Positions 17,095-26,086 of a stretch of 64,000 nucleotides of DNA are shown piece after piece. The stretch's first letter is position 1. Each line of letters starts with the position of its first letter. The translations under genes were made by a program, and so were the position numbers. The DNA lies in NCBI GenBank assembly GCA_040386075.1, contig JAZKGE010000015.1:1-64000 (forward strand), in the 5' to 3' direction. The DNA comes from UBA4416 sp040386075. GTDB taxonomy: Bacteria > Bacteroidota > Bacteroidia > B-17B0 > Aurantibacillaceae. Below the pieces are notes generated by a model. It searched no databases and was not told where the DNA came from. It saw nothing but the letters and a program-made list of their open reading frames with translations.

Positions 17095-17676
17095 GTGGAC
17101 ACTTCTCTTTTCTATAAACACTTCTTGGAGTATGTTGATTTTCCGGAAGAAGACTTTAATGAGTTTTCAAAGCTACTTGTGCCTTTTATTTTAAAAAAGA
17201 ATGAGATCTTTTACCGTGCCGGCGAGATACCAAAGTATAGTCCCTTTATTTTAAAAGGATGCGTGCGCCAATACATTACCAATGAAAATGGCGAAGAACA
17301 AAACATTTTGTTTGTAGAAGAAGGCACCTGGTCAGGGCAAATAGGAAGCATGCGAAATAAAGTGCCAACCAATGTTACCATGCAGGCATTGGAAGATTGT
17401 GAGATCCTGGGAATGACCATTGAGAATGCCGATTACGCCATGGAAAAATTCCCTGCCTACGGAAAATATTTTATAAAAAAATACCCGGCCGATCATGCCA
17501 GGCTACTCGAACAATCCAACCGTTTAAAAACAGAAACGCCTGAATTGTTGTACACGGATTTGATGAAAGAAAGACCATCTTTAATATTGCGTGTGCCGCA
17601 ACACCACATTGCAAATTATCTGGGCGTACGTACCGAAACCATTAGCCGTATCCGTAATAAAATTGCCAAAGGATGA
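17095..17676 (+). CDS. Crp/Fnr family transcriptional regulator
   Basis: A 193-residue regulator with an N-terminal cyclic-nucleotide-binding-type beta roll (about 20-115; landmarks FYRAGEIPKYSPFILKGCV, here given as FYRAGEIP and FILKGCVRQY) and a C-terminal helix-turn-helix (IANYLGVRTETISRIRNKI, about 172-190). No cysteine cluster for an iron-sulfur centre is present, and the cNMP phosphate-binding Arg is not obvious, so the ligand is unknown. The start is GTG at 17095, 11 bp after the SpoIIE stop; no better start exists in frame. Bacteroidota carry many small Crp-like regulators of this kind that control neighbouring stress genes, and the 91-aa ABM-like gene downstream is a candidate target. 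Confidence 0.88.
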   Translation: MDTSLFYKHFLEYVDFPEEDFNEFSKLLVPFILKKNEIFYRAGEIPKYSPFILKGCVRQYITNENGEEQNILFVEEGTWSGQIGSMRNKVPTNVTMQALEDCEILGMTIENADYAMEKFPAYGKYFIKKYPADHARLLEQSNRLKTETPELLYTDLMKERPSLILRVPQHHIANYLGVRTETISRIRNKIAKG

Positions 17677-17748
17677 TTTGTTGATTTCGATCAACTCTTT
17701 TATTTTTTCTTCTCCATAGTTTTACTGCATAAATTAAAACATATAATT

Positions 17749-18024
17749 ATGGCAGTAACATTAATGGTAAAGATCAAAGTTGAGAATTTTGAACACTGGA
17801 AAAAAACGTACGACGAAGCCGATGAGTTTCGTAAAAAAATGGGAATCGTTGTAAAAGGCATTTATCAATCCATAGATGACGATAAAAACATTACACTCAT
17901 CTCTGATTATCCAAGCCTCGAAATGGCAAAGGGTATGCTGGCCAACCCGGTTTGGGAAGAGAACCAACGAAAAGCCGGAGTTATAGGTGGCTTTGATATT
18001 TCGTTTTATAATGAAATAGGATAA
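17749..18024 (+). CDS. ABM-like dimeric alpha-beta barrel protein
   Basis: A 91-residue protein with the pattern of small ferredoxin-like (dimeric alpha/beta barrel) proteins: strand VTLMVKIKV, a helix containing FEHWKKTYDEADEFRKK (residues 14-30), strand and turn near GIYQSIDDDKNI, and a final helix EMAKGMLANP. Related families include antibiotic-biosynthesis monooxygenases, EthD-like proteins and heme-degrading enzymes, but no catalytic residue is decisive. It lies 72 bp after the Crp/Fnr gene in the same orientation. The protein is complete and well formed; function unknown. Confidence 0.75.
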   Translation: MAVTLMVKIKVENFEHWKKTYDEADEFRKKMGIVVKGIYQSIDDDKNITLISDYPSLEMAKGMLANPVWEENQRKAGVIGGFDISFYNEIG

Positions 18025-18158
18025 GAGTAAATCAAGACCCTTAGCTGAAAAGTTAAAGAGTTTTATTTCCTCATCAAGGAAAAACAAATCCCAAACTAAA
18101 TCCCTGTTTAACTGTTATCACATATAATATAAGCCTTTAAATTTTAAAGGATTTAACT

Positions 18159-18166
18159 TATATTTG
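18159..18166 (+). promoter_or_regulatory. Candidate -7 element giving a leaderless transcript
   Basis: TATATTTG matches TAnnTTTG exactly and ends 6 bp before the ATG at 18173. With the usual spacing to the transcription start, the mRNA would begin at or next to the start codon. No clear TTTG -33 box is visible, so the call is tentative. Confidence 0.4.
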
Positions 18167-18172
18167 GTATAC

Positions 18173-20500
18173 ATGAAACACATCCATCAAAGCACCACCT
18201 TAGGTGTTGTTCTTAATATTGCATCTGTTGCCTGTATTCTCTTCGGCTATACATTGCCAGCTACCATCTTATCGCTCGTCGCCTATTTTGCTTCTATTAA
18301 AGAAGTTTCAAAATACACAAGCTGGTATCAATTCATCACGGTGTTTGCGTCGGCACTGGTAATTGGCGTTTCTCTCGATCTTCCTTTTCAGCATTTGCCT
18401 TTGCTTACTATTTCTTTGTTGCTGGCAGGCTTTGGTTCCATTATCAGGATCGTTTTCTTTACTGTCTTTTCATATTCGGGTCATTCATGGTTCGAGCCTT
18501 TAATGTTTGTTCTTTCGCTGGCATGTTATTTCGCAGGTAACATTCTGTTTTCTTACGGCTGGCCGGGCTGGGTTTTCCCGCCAATCATTATTTTATTTGC
18601 CGGTATTTTAGCATGGGGCATCTTAAAAGATAAAAAACAATTAAAGATCCACTCCGGAGGCTACCGTGTACAGATCGGTAAACAAGCCAACGAATTTGAG
18701 TTACCCGATCAAAACGGAGAACAGGTTAAACTTTCCGATTTTAAAAACAAGCGTCACTTATTATTGATCTTTGTTCGTGGCGATTGGTGCCCCGGTTGCC
18801 ACATGATGTTGCGTACCTATGAAAAGAATAACGAAAAGTTTAAAGAGAAAAATATTTTAGTCATGGCTATTGGTCCCGATCCCGTGGGTGTTAATCGTGG
18901 TATGGTAGAAAAGCTGGGACTCGATTTTAAAGTATTGGCCGATGAAGGACAAAGAACAGCTATGACTTACGGTGTTCAGTTAAAAGAATATGATAATGAT
19001 TTTGCAGAGAAATATGAAGAAGGTATTCCATTACCCGCTTCTTTTTTGATCGACAAGGATGGTATCGTGCGTTATGTGTCTCGTCCCGATAAAGTAGGCG
19101 AATTCTTAAATCCTTCATTGATCTTTCCAATTATAGAAGGCCTGGATGCAAAGCATCAGATGTCGAAAGATGAAGCTGACATTTCTGTTACCGCTACCGG
19201 ACTTGAAAAATTAGCTACAACCGATGAGGCAAAAAGTTACGAAGCCACTATTGCCTCCTTAAAAAAACAATTAAGCAATTACGAAAGCATCATTGATCAG
19301 GCCAACGACTCTATGATCGTTATCGATATTGTAGATGGTAAGATCCATCAGTCAAATCCAAGTGCTGCTAAATTATTGGAATATTCAAAAGAAGAACTTG
19401 AAAAACTGTCGCTGTTCGATCTGCATCCAAAAGAGTATCTCGAAAAGAGTTCTAGTATCGTTGCCGACGTTTGGGAAAAAGGAGGGCTCATCTACAAAGA
19501 CATTCCCTTTATTACAAAGTCAGGGAATTTAATTCCTGTTGAATGCTCTGCTAAAGTGGCGCCGTTTGCCGGACGTCCGGCAATTGTTATATACGCGCGT
19601 GACATTACAGAGCGTTTGCGTTTAGAAAAAGAGATCAACGAACAACGGCATGAGATCGATGAAAAAAGTAAAGATATTTCGGATAGTATAGAATATTCCA
19701 AACGCATACAGCGATCCATTTTTATTGAGAAAGAAAAATTAAAAGAGTACGCACCCGATTCTTTTATTTTCTTCAAACCCCGCGATGTGGTGAGTGGCGA
19801 TTTTTATTGGTTCACTAATTATGATATTAAAGAAGATCTTCACTCTGTAAATGGTTATCACTACAAAGCGGGAACAAATATTTTAGTAGTAGCCGCAGTT
19901 GATTGTACAGGCCATGGAGTGCCCGGTGCTTTTATGAGTATCATTGGAAACACCCTGTTAAACCAAACCTTAAATAACCTCACAGTTGATTCTGCTGCAC
20001 ACGCATTAGATTATGTGAATTTAGAATTAAAGAAAAGCTTAAATAAGAACAGTAACGAAACACCTTTACGCGACGGGATGGATGTGGCTCTGTGTTGTAT
20101 AGATATTAAAGGCATGCGCCTGGAGTATGCCGGCGCCAATAACCCCATATATATAGTGAGAAATAAACAACTCATAGAATTTAAAGCAGATAAACAACCT
20201 ATTACGGCATCGATGGATACGGTTGCAAAACCTTTTACTAATAAATTATTCGATCTTCAAAAAGGCGATGTCATTTATTTGTTCACAGATGGATACGCTG
20301 ATCAGTTTGGTGGCGAACATCTGGAAGGAGCAAAAGTGGGAGGTAAAAAATTTATGTATAAACGCTTTAAAGAAACTTTAGTAAACATGCAGGATCAATC
20401 TATGGAAGAGCAGAAAGCGTCCCTGTACAATACATTTGAAAACTGGCGCGGTTCTCTCGCGCAGGTAGATGATGTACTTGTAATAGGCATTAAGGTTTAG
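18173..20500 (+). CDS. Membrane redoxin-PAS-SpoIIE phosphatase fusion
   Basis: A 775-residue protein with an unusual domain chain. Residues 5-155 have about five transmembrane helices. Residues 160-325 are a peroxiredoxin/thioredoxin-like (AhpC-TSA type) domain with the motif RGDWCPGCHMM, i.e. a W-C-P-x-C centre near residue 205, and a cis-Pro-type LPASFLID. A PAS domain follows (about 355-485, ending YARDITERLRLEKEI), then a short coiled coil and a SpoIIE/PP2C phosphatase (about 515-775; VVSGDFYW, VDCTGHGVPGAFMS, LFTDGYADQFGG). A redox state could thus be passed to a phosphatase. The ATG at 18173 is preferred over the TTG at 18164, which lies in a promoter-like box. Confidence 0.85.
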   Translation: MKHIHQSTTLGVVLNIASVACILFGYTLPATILSLVAYFASIKEVSKYTSWYQFITVFASALVIGVSLDLPFQHLPLLTISLLLAGFGSIIRIVFFTVFSYSGHSWFEPLMFVLSLACYFAGNILFSYGWPGWVFPPIIILFAGILAWGILKDKKQLKIHSGGYRVQIGKQANEFELPDQNGEQVKLSDFKNKRHLLLIFVRGDWCPGCHMMLRTYEKNNEKFKEKNILVMAIGPDPVGVNRGMVEKLGLDFKVLADEGQRTAMTYGVQLKEYDNDFAEKYEEGIPLPASFLIDKDGIVRYVSRPDKVGEFLNPSLIFPIIEGLDAKHQMSKDEADISVTATGLEKLATTDEAKSYEATIASLKKQLSNYESIIDQANDSMIVIDIVDGKIHQSNPSAAKLLEYSKEELEKLSLFDLHPKEYLEKSSSIVADVWEKGGLIYKDIPFITKSGNLIPVECSAKVAPFAGRPAIVIYARDITERLRLEKEINEQRHEIDEKSKDISDSIEYSKRIQRSIFIEKEKLKEYAPDSFIFFKPRDVVSGDFYWFTNYDIKEDLHSVNGYHYKAGTNILVVAAVDCTGHGVPGAFMSIIGNTLLNQTLNNLTVDSAAHALDYVNLELKKSLNKNSNETPLRDGMDVALCCIDIKGMRLEYAGANNPIYIVRNKQLIEFKADKQPITASMDTVAKPFTNKLFDLQKGDVIYLFTDGYADQFGGEHLEGAKVGGKKFMYKRFKETLVNMQDQSMEEQKASLYNTFENWRGSLAQVDDVLVIGIKV

Positions 20501-20864
20501 GTTTTATTTGGCTGTGTCTTTTATTTTTTAGGACGTGCCGGCGCAAAGAGGCAGCGCCGTCGGGCTGACCTGCTTCAATCTTTTGCAAGAGGCAGGCAAA
20601 AGGATTTCCGCTTGCATCCCTCACGCGGATAAACTTATTATTTTTACAGGATTTTGCATTTAGTATACGCCACTGCATACGTTGGTAATAGTGCGGCTGT
20701 CCCGATAGCTATCGGGATTGGCGAAAGAGAGCGAACCACCATTCTGGGAAGCTATTTCAGGGCAAATGGGGGTTGGTCTTTCGCTTTGAATTTTTGTTTC
20801 TTTTTGTTCAAGCAAAAAGAAAATAGAAAAGTGCTTTTGGATACTTTTCGCAAAAGTATCTCAG
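20501..20864. repeat. Gene-free spacer with interspersed repeat sequence
   Basis: This 364-bp stretch has higher GC than its surroundings in its first half (GTGCCGGCGCAAAGAGG...). It contains the 18-bp perfect palindrome TCCCGATAGCTATCGGGA at 20700-20717 and a TTTTTGTTCAAGCAAAAAG inverted repeat near 20798-20818. The weak reading frames through it (both strands) have no protein-like features. Sequences of this look recur between genes in Bacteroidota and do not encode a transposase. Confidence 0.55.
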
Positions 20865-22145
20865 ATGCTTTTTGTATCTTCAAACCCTCAATATACTATT
20901 ATCAATACAACTCAGCATATCTTAATGATTGGCACTGTGTGGCCCGAACCAAACTCTTCGGCAGCCGGTAGCCGAACTATGCAACTCATTGAGCAGTTTC
21001 AAAAACTCAACTGGCAAATAACCTTTGCCTGTGCAGCAGCCGATAGTCAGTTCAGTATTGATTTTGCAAATTATGGTATTGATAAGGTAACCATTGAACT
21101 AAACAACAACAGCTTTGATGAATTCATTAAAGCATTAAAACCAACTATTGTTTTGTTCGATAGGTTCATGATCGAAGAACAATTTGGCTGGCGCGTGGCC
21201 GAAAATTGTCCTGATACTTTACGCATTTTAGATACCATTGATCTGCACTGCTTGCGTTTAGCAAGACATAACGCATGGAAAGAGAAAAGAAAATTTGTAG
21301 AAGAAGACCTGTTAAACGATACAGCCAAAAGAGAAATTGCCAGTATTTACCGCTGCGATTGCACGCTGATGATCTCTTCCTATGAGATGAATTTGCTACA
21401 GCAATTCTTTAAAATTGATAAAGCACTTTTACATTATACACCTTTTTTACTTGAACCTGTTTCAGAGAGTAATAAAAACAACTGGCCTTCATTTGAACAA
21501 CGCAATCATTTTGTAACCATTGGTAATTTTTTGCATGAACCCAACTGGAATGCTACCTTGTTCCTAAAGGAAGAGATCTGGCCCTTGATCCGCAAACAAT
21601 TACCTGATGTACAATTGCATGTGTATGGCGCTTATGCTTCGCCAAAAGTAAATCAATTACATAATGCCAAAGAAGGCTTCTTCATAAAAGGAAGAGCAGA
21701 GAGTGCGCAGGAAGTGATGCTCAATGCCAGAATTTGTTTGGCGCCTTTGCGGTTTGGTGCTGGTATGAAAGGAAAATTAATTGATGCCATGGAGTGCGGA
21801 ATCCCGAGCATAACCACCACTATTGGTGCTGAAGCTATGCATGACGAGTTAGAGTGGGGTGGTGTGGTTTCGGATGATGTGGAAACGTTTGTAAAAGGTG
21901 CCGTTGATCTTTATACTAACAAAACAAACTGGCTCAGAGCACAGCAACAAGGCGCTGCTATTATTGATCACGTATTTAATAAAGTAGTACACTCTAAATT
22001 ACTCATCGAAAGAATCGAGTACTTGCAACAAAACATTTCTGAACACCGCAAACAGAACTTCACAGGTTTAATGTTAATGCATCATACCATCTCCGGCACA
22101 AAATACATGTCACGCTGGATAGAGGAGAAGAATAAGGGTAAGTAG
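20865..22145 (+). CDS. Glycosyltransferase of GT-B fold (GT4-like)
   Basis: A 426-residue cytoplasmic protein of GT-B layout. The N-terminal Rossmann half begins ILMIGTVWPEPNSSAAGSR (residues 19-37), a first strand plus acceptor-side loop typical of a Bacteroidota GT4-like group. The C-terminal half has LHVYGAY, KGRAESAQEVMLNARICLAPL (about 275-295, split here as KGRAESAQEV and CLAPLRFGAGMKGKL) and the E-x7-E-like GIPSITTTIGAEAM segment that binds the sugar nucleotide. The ATG at 20865 is used because the alternative at 20925 would cut the first beta strand; a promoter-like TATCTTCA overlaps this start, so 20925 stays possible. Repeat-like spacers flank the gene on both sides. Confidence 0.8.
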   Translation: MLFVSSNPQYTIINTTQHILMIGTVWPEPNSSAAGSRTMQLIEQFQKLNWQITFACAAADSQFSIDFANYGIDKVTIELNNNSFDEFIKALKPTIVLFDRFMIEEQFGWRVAENCPDTLRILDTIDLHCLRLARHNAWKEKRKFVEEDLLNDTAKREIASIYRCDCTLMISSYEMNLLQQFFKIDKALLHYTPFLLEPVSESNKNNWPSFEQRNHFVTIGNFLHEPNWNATLFLKEEIWPLIRKQLPDVQLHVYGAYASPKVNQLHNAKEGFFIKGRAESAQEVMLNARICLAPLRFGAGMKGKLIDAMECGIPSITTTIGAEAMHDELEWGGVVSDDVETFVKGAVDLYTNKTNWLRAQQQGAAIIDHVFNKVVHSKLLIERIEYLQQNISEHRKQNFTGLMLMHHTISGTKYMSRWIEEKNKGK

Positions 22146-22186
22146 GTTTTTAGTATAATGATTTGGGCGTGTCGAGATTTGCGCGA

Positions 22187-22238
22187 CGATTCTGGGCTGT
22201 TTGAGGCTTGTTTTTCACAAGCCGAGTTTCCAGAATCG
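22187..22238. repeat. Two-tier hairpin repeat downstream of the glycosyltransferase
   Basis: Outer arms CGATTCTGG (22187-22195) and CCAGAATCG (22230-22238) enclose inner arms GGCTTG (22205-22210) and CAAGCC (22218-22223). The structure lacks a U-tract, so it is more like an interspersed palindromic element than a terminator. Confidence 0.6.
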
Positions 22239-22296
22239 GGCGGGAAAATAAGTTCAGATTTTCGAGGAAAATTTAATAAGCGGTGATTTTTCTTTG

Positions 22297-22329
22297 TTAC
22301 TTTCTTTGCATGGTAGGCAAAGAAAGTAA
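22297..22329. repeat. 13-bp inverted repeat at the 3' end of the TonB receptor gene
   Basis: TTACTTTCTTTGC and GCAAAGAAAGTAA are exact reverse complements separated by 7 bp (ATGGTAG). It lies 5 bp beyond the stop of the minus-strand TonB receptor. The AT-rich stem may help end its transcript, but the same arms are a familiar part of interspersed elements in Bacteroidota. Confidence 0.7.
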
Positions 22330-22334
22330 AACAG

Positions 22335-24737
22335 CTACAACTTCAACTGAAGCGTCACATAAAAATTAATGGGATCTGAAGGTAAAATACCCGGTCCGGG
22401 ATAACCCTCTGCACGACGGGTGAAATAAACTTCATTAGTGAAGTTATTTACTCCGGCAGATAAGTTCAGCATCTTAAATGTATACTGCGCCGAAAAATCA
22501 CAAATGGTATACGCAGGTATGATACCTGTAATTGCATTAGTGCTGAATTTTGAATTGCTAGCATCAGCAAACTGTTCGGCAGTATAAGAACCTTGAACAG
22601 TTGTGCTAAAGTTCTTGTATTTATAAGTTAAGCCGCTTCGTAAAATAGTTTGCGGCACCAGTTCAACTAGCTTATTGTTAAAACCGCTTTGCTGGCTACT
22701 AATATATCTTGCATCTGTATATGATGCGTTCACAAAAACACTTAATTGATGTTTGGAACTGCGTTTGAATAATTTGATAAGATCCAGTTCGGCAAAACAT
22801 TCAGCGCCAATATTACGGCTATCAGAAATATTAGTGCGGTAACGATATAACACATACGTTGATTCATCAACCTGCAATACAGAACCAATGCGATCATTGT
22901 ATCTTAGATAGTAAACGCTAAAGTCGACATACAATAAATTCTTTAAAGTAATTCTCACGCCGCCATCAGTAGTATAACCGGTTTCATCTTTTAAATTTGG
23001 GTCAACCCTTGAGTTTGGATTTACCACGCGCATGTCATTAAAATTAATGGAGCGGTAATTCTGACTGAAGTTGGCGTACAATTCTATTTTACTCACCGGC
23101 TTATACAATAAGCCTAATCCGCCCAATACAAAAGAACGTGTACTGTTCAATGATTCTTCATGTGTTTGATCTAAAATGATATTTCCGGCAAGATCTCGGT
23201 TGGTTTCTCTATAATATCCATTAGCAGAAGTACTGATGTATTCGAATCGGATACCCGGAGTTACACTAAACTTTGATCCTAACTGAAAAATATTTTCTGA
23301 GAACACTGCTACGTTCCTGCTCGGGAATGTATAATCGCTGTGCTCTAAATTAGTTGGGTTGTTAAATTCAAAATGCGGCAACGAGGTGGTGTCTCCCAGG
23401 CCTTGTTTACGAATGGTTTGTCCCTGGTAATAACGGGCACCAATTAAAAAGGTAGAAGTATTTTTAAGCAATTGATAGCGTTGCAGCAACCTCAGCTCCG
23501 AACCGAAATTTTTATATTTATCTCCCAGGATATCTCTTTCTGCTAATGGGTCGGCTCGATTGATCTGCCCCAGATAACCAACGGTTATACGTTCGGCCAT
23601 TAAACCAAAATTCATCCAGTTGATGCGTGTAGTTGGAGTTAATTTCCAATCTAAAGAAAGCGAAGCTAAGTTCCAGTTCACTTTAAACCAGTTTCGGTTA
23701 CGAATACTTTGTGTAGGATCTTTTTCAAATTGTTTATCGGTTAAGCCACCCGGTTGTTGAGCCAGGTAGGTCATATAAGTGTACTCACCCGAAATTTTAA
23801 TATTAGAGTTAATCTGATAATTTAAAGCCGCATGCGCAGTGTGCATTTTAAAAGCAGAGTTTGGTCGCCAGCTATCGCCCTGTTTGTATTGGTAAAAAGT
23901 ATAGTAGCTTAATTTTTTGATAGTACCGCCTAAGCTATTAAAGCTGTTAATTAAATTAAATGAACCATAAGTTTGCCGTGTGGTTAACTGGACCTTCTTA
24001 TCAACCGGCGGTTTTTTGAATTTAAAATTAATAAATCCACCGAATTGTGTGCCGTATTGCAAACTGGCAGCACCGCGTATCACCTCAATGCGATCCAATG
24101 CTTCAGTTGGCGGTGTATAATAGCTTTCTGGATAACCTAAGGCATCGGCACTGATATCATAGCCATTTTGGCGCGTATTAAAATTGGAAACACGGTTAGG
24201 ATTTAAACCGCGGCCACCAATTCCTAATTGTATACCAGCACCATCGTTCTCAAAAATATTAATGCCTGCTACTTTTGCAAATACCTGGCGCGAATTATTG
24301 GTTGCTAAGTTTGCATTGATATCTCCTAACAAAACAACTTCACTTTTTTTACCGGCGTAGATGGAAGTTCCTTCCACGTTCATTAATTTGCCAATACCAA
24401 AAGCATTGTCTTTCTCTGCTTCTACAACCACTTCGTTTAAGTTGTTACCTAAAGAGTCTAATTGAATTAATAAAGTTGTATCTGAATTAATCTTTATTTT
24501 TTGATCATAATTTTTATATCCAGGTAAAAAAATGCTTATGTGCAAAACGCCTTCCTTAATGTTGGTTAAATTGAAATTACCTGCGGCATCGGTTTCTGTT
24601 TTTTGATGCTGGCTGTTTATTTGCGCACCTTTGGCTGCAATGCCATTTGAAGCAAACACCGTTCCACGTAGTGTAAATTGGTTTTGAGAGTCCAACTTGG
24701 TAAAACAAAATACAAATATGAGGACTAAGTATTTCAT
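22335..24737 (-). CDS. TonB-dependent receptor, FecA-like (probable iron substrate)
   Basis: An 800-residue outer-membrane receptor. A signal peptide (about 1-17) is followed by a carboxypeptidase-regulatory-like beta-sandwich (about 22-100), a plug domain (about 120-235; landmarks GIQLGIGGRGLNPNR and IEVIRGAASLQYG) and a 22-strand barrel that ends in a typical aromatic-hydrophobic strand (FYVTLQLKL). The plug resembles FecA-type ferric-citrate receptors more than SusC. The start overlaps the HTTM gene stop by 4 bp, and with imelysin upstream the set forms an iron-uptake-like operon. Energy would come from TonB-ExbBD encoded elsewhere. Confidence 0.9.
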   Translation of the reverse strand: MKYLVLIFVFCFTKLDSQNQFTLRGTVFASNGIAAKGAQINSQHQKTETDAAGNFNLTNIKEGVLHISIFLPGYKNYDQKIKINSDTTLLIQLDSLGNNLNEVVVEAEKDNAFGIGKLMNVEGTSIYAGKKSEVVLLGDINANLATNNSRQVFAKVAGINIFENDGAGIQLGIGGRGLNPNRVSNFNTRQNGYDISADALGYPESYYTPPTEALDRIEVIRGAASLQYGTQFGGFINFKFKKPPVDKKVQLTTRQTYGSFNLINSFNSLGGTIKKLSYYTFYQYKQGDSWRPNSAFKMHTAHAALNYQINSNIKISGEYTYMTYLAQQPGGLTDKQFEKDPTQSIRNRNWFKVNWNLASLSLDWKLTPTTRINWMNFGLMAERITVGYLGQINRADPLAERDILGDKYKNFGSELRLLQRYQLLKNTSTFLIGARYYQGQTIRKQGLGDTTSLPHFEFNNPTNLEHSDYTFPSRNVAVFSENIFQLGSKFSVTPGIRFEYISTSANGYYRETNRDLAGNIILDQTHEESLNSTRSFVLGGLGLLYKPVSKIELYANFSQNYRSINFNDMRVVNPNSRVDPNLKDETGYTTDGGVRITLKNLLYVDFSVYYLRYNDRIGSVLQVDESTYVLYRYRTNISDSRNIGAECFAELDLIKLFKRSSKHQLSVFVNASYTDARYISSQQSGFNNKLVELVPQTILRSGLTYKYKNFSTTVQGSYTAEQFADASNSKFSTNAITGIIPAYTICDFSAQYTFKMLNLSAGVNNFTNEVYFTRRAEGYPGPGILPSDPINFYVTLQLKL

Positions 24738-26086
24738 TTTTTATCGAATGGCAATATCCATTTTTTTGGTTTAAAATTATCCTGTTCAAGACTAAGGTCG
24801 GTTGTTTTATCAACGATCAAACGGCTGCCTTTTCCATTCAATGTTACGTATGATTCAACAACGATCTCAGGTTCCTGTATTCCTTTATGTTTAAATTCTT
24901 TTTTTAAAAAATGTGCGTAATTGATCATCATGTCAGGTTGTGTAGCCATCATTTTTTCCTGCATGGGAGTTAAGTAATCGCGGTTACTGATCTCAATTTC
25001 TTTTCCGGTACTTTTTTCACGTACAAAAAAGAAAGCAGTGCCTGCTTTTTCCATCAACATTACCCGCCACGAAAATCGGTAACCCTGTTCGGTCCAGTAT
25101 AAATTACCATCATACAGCAAATAACGAAATGGCACCAATACCTGAATGGCAAAATGGATGATGAATAAAACAGTTAACACCTTCAGGGTTTTGTATGAAG
25201 GAATATATGTAGAAAGAGTTTCGTCTGGTTGTCTTATTTTAAAAACAGAACGTAAGATCTCGATGATGCGGATATGAAAATTTTCTGTAAAGAAAATAGT
25301 AGTGAGTGTGATCATAATATATGGGAACATACCAATATTGAAAAATAAAGAAGTTGCAAGATGAAATAGGATGACCAACACATAAGCCGGTTTTACAAAA
25401 CGTGGAATGAATAATAAAAAGGGAATTGCAAGGTCGTAAATACAACCAAACCAGCTAAAGGCATAGGCCACCCATTCTTTAGTAAGTAACGAACCAATAA
25501 GAGGCATTTCGCTATGTGCCGGCAACCATATTTTTAAGGGCTGTGCATGTAGTAGCCAGTCGGAATTTATTTTAGCGAGACCGGCAAAAAAGTAAACAAT
25601 AAATACCTGGATCTTGATAGTAAGAATAAAATAATTGGGAACGTGTGTGGCCTGTAAATGCTTATGATGATATGTATCCAGCGAGAAGTAACGATGTGCA
25701 GGTAAAAAAATGAGTAAGAAAGAAGTGATGCTTATAAAATAATAATGATTGAGGTAATTGGTTTTATCTATTAGCTCAACATAAGTGAACAGAATAAAGA
25801 ACATAATGGCTGATACTCTGTAAAAGAAACCAAGTGCCATGAAGAGTGCAAATAAAGCCAGTAGTATAAAAACCATGTACATGGCATTTCCTTCTAACGG
25901 TTTTATCCATTCAAAACCATAATAAGGAAAGAATAATTTTGGTCGAATGTACATATCATACACCCATCCTTTGCTCATGAACCGTATGACAGATGCTAGC
26001 ATTAAAATGCCAAAGGCCATTCTAAAAACGGCCAATGGTGCAAGATGAACAGGTTTAAAAAAATATGAGCGGATATGTTTAATCAC
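24734..26086 (-). CDS. HTTM domain membrane protein (gamma-carboxylase-like)
   Basis: A 450-residue protein with about eight to nine transmembrane helices over residues 15-320 and a soluble C-terminal part (330-450). The N-terminal LAPLAVFRMAFGILML segment and the overall helix pattern match the HTTM family, which is related to the membrane part of vitamin-K-dependent gamma-glutamyl carboxylase. In Bacteroidota, HTTM genes recur beside imelysin and TonB-receptor genes; the biochemical role is not established. It overlaps the imelysin gene by 8 bp and the receptor gene by 4 bp, which makes a tight three-gene operon. Confidence 0.85.
   Translation of the reverse strand: MIKHIRSYFFKPVHLAPLAVFRMAFGILMLASVIRFMSKGWVYDMYIRPKLFFPYYGFEWIKPLEGNAMYMVFILLALFALFMALGFFYRVSAIMFFILFTYVELIDKTNYLNHYYFISITSFLLIFLPAHRYFSLDTYHHKHLQATHVPNYFILTIKIQVFIVYFFAGLAKINSDWLLHAQPLKIWLPAHSEMPLIGSLLTKEWVAYAFSWFGCIYDLAIPFLLFIPRFVKPAYVLVILFHLATSLFFNIGMFPYIMITLTTIFFTENFHIRIIEILRSVFKIRQPDETLSTYIPSYKTLKVLTVLFIIHFAIQVLVPFRYLLYDGNLYWTEQGYRFSWRVMLMEKAGTAFFFVREKSTGKEIEISNRDYLTPMQEKMMATQPDMMINYAHFLKKEFKHKGIQEPEIVVESYVTLNGKGSRLIVDKTTDLSLEQDNFKPKKWILPFDKK

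Noticed and set aside
20654..20971. A 105-codon plus-strand reading frame overlapping the start of the glycosyltransferase gene
   Set aside because: It crosses interspersed repeat sequence, has no family-like pattern and overlaps a real gene in another frame.
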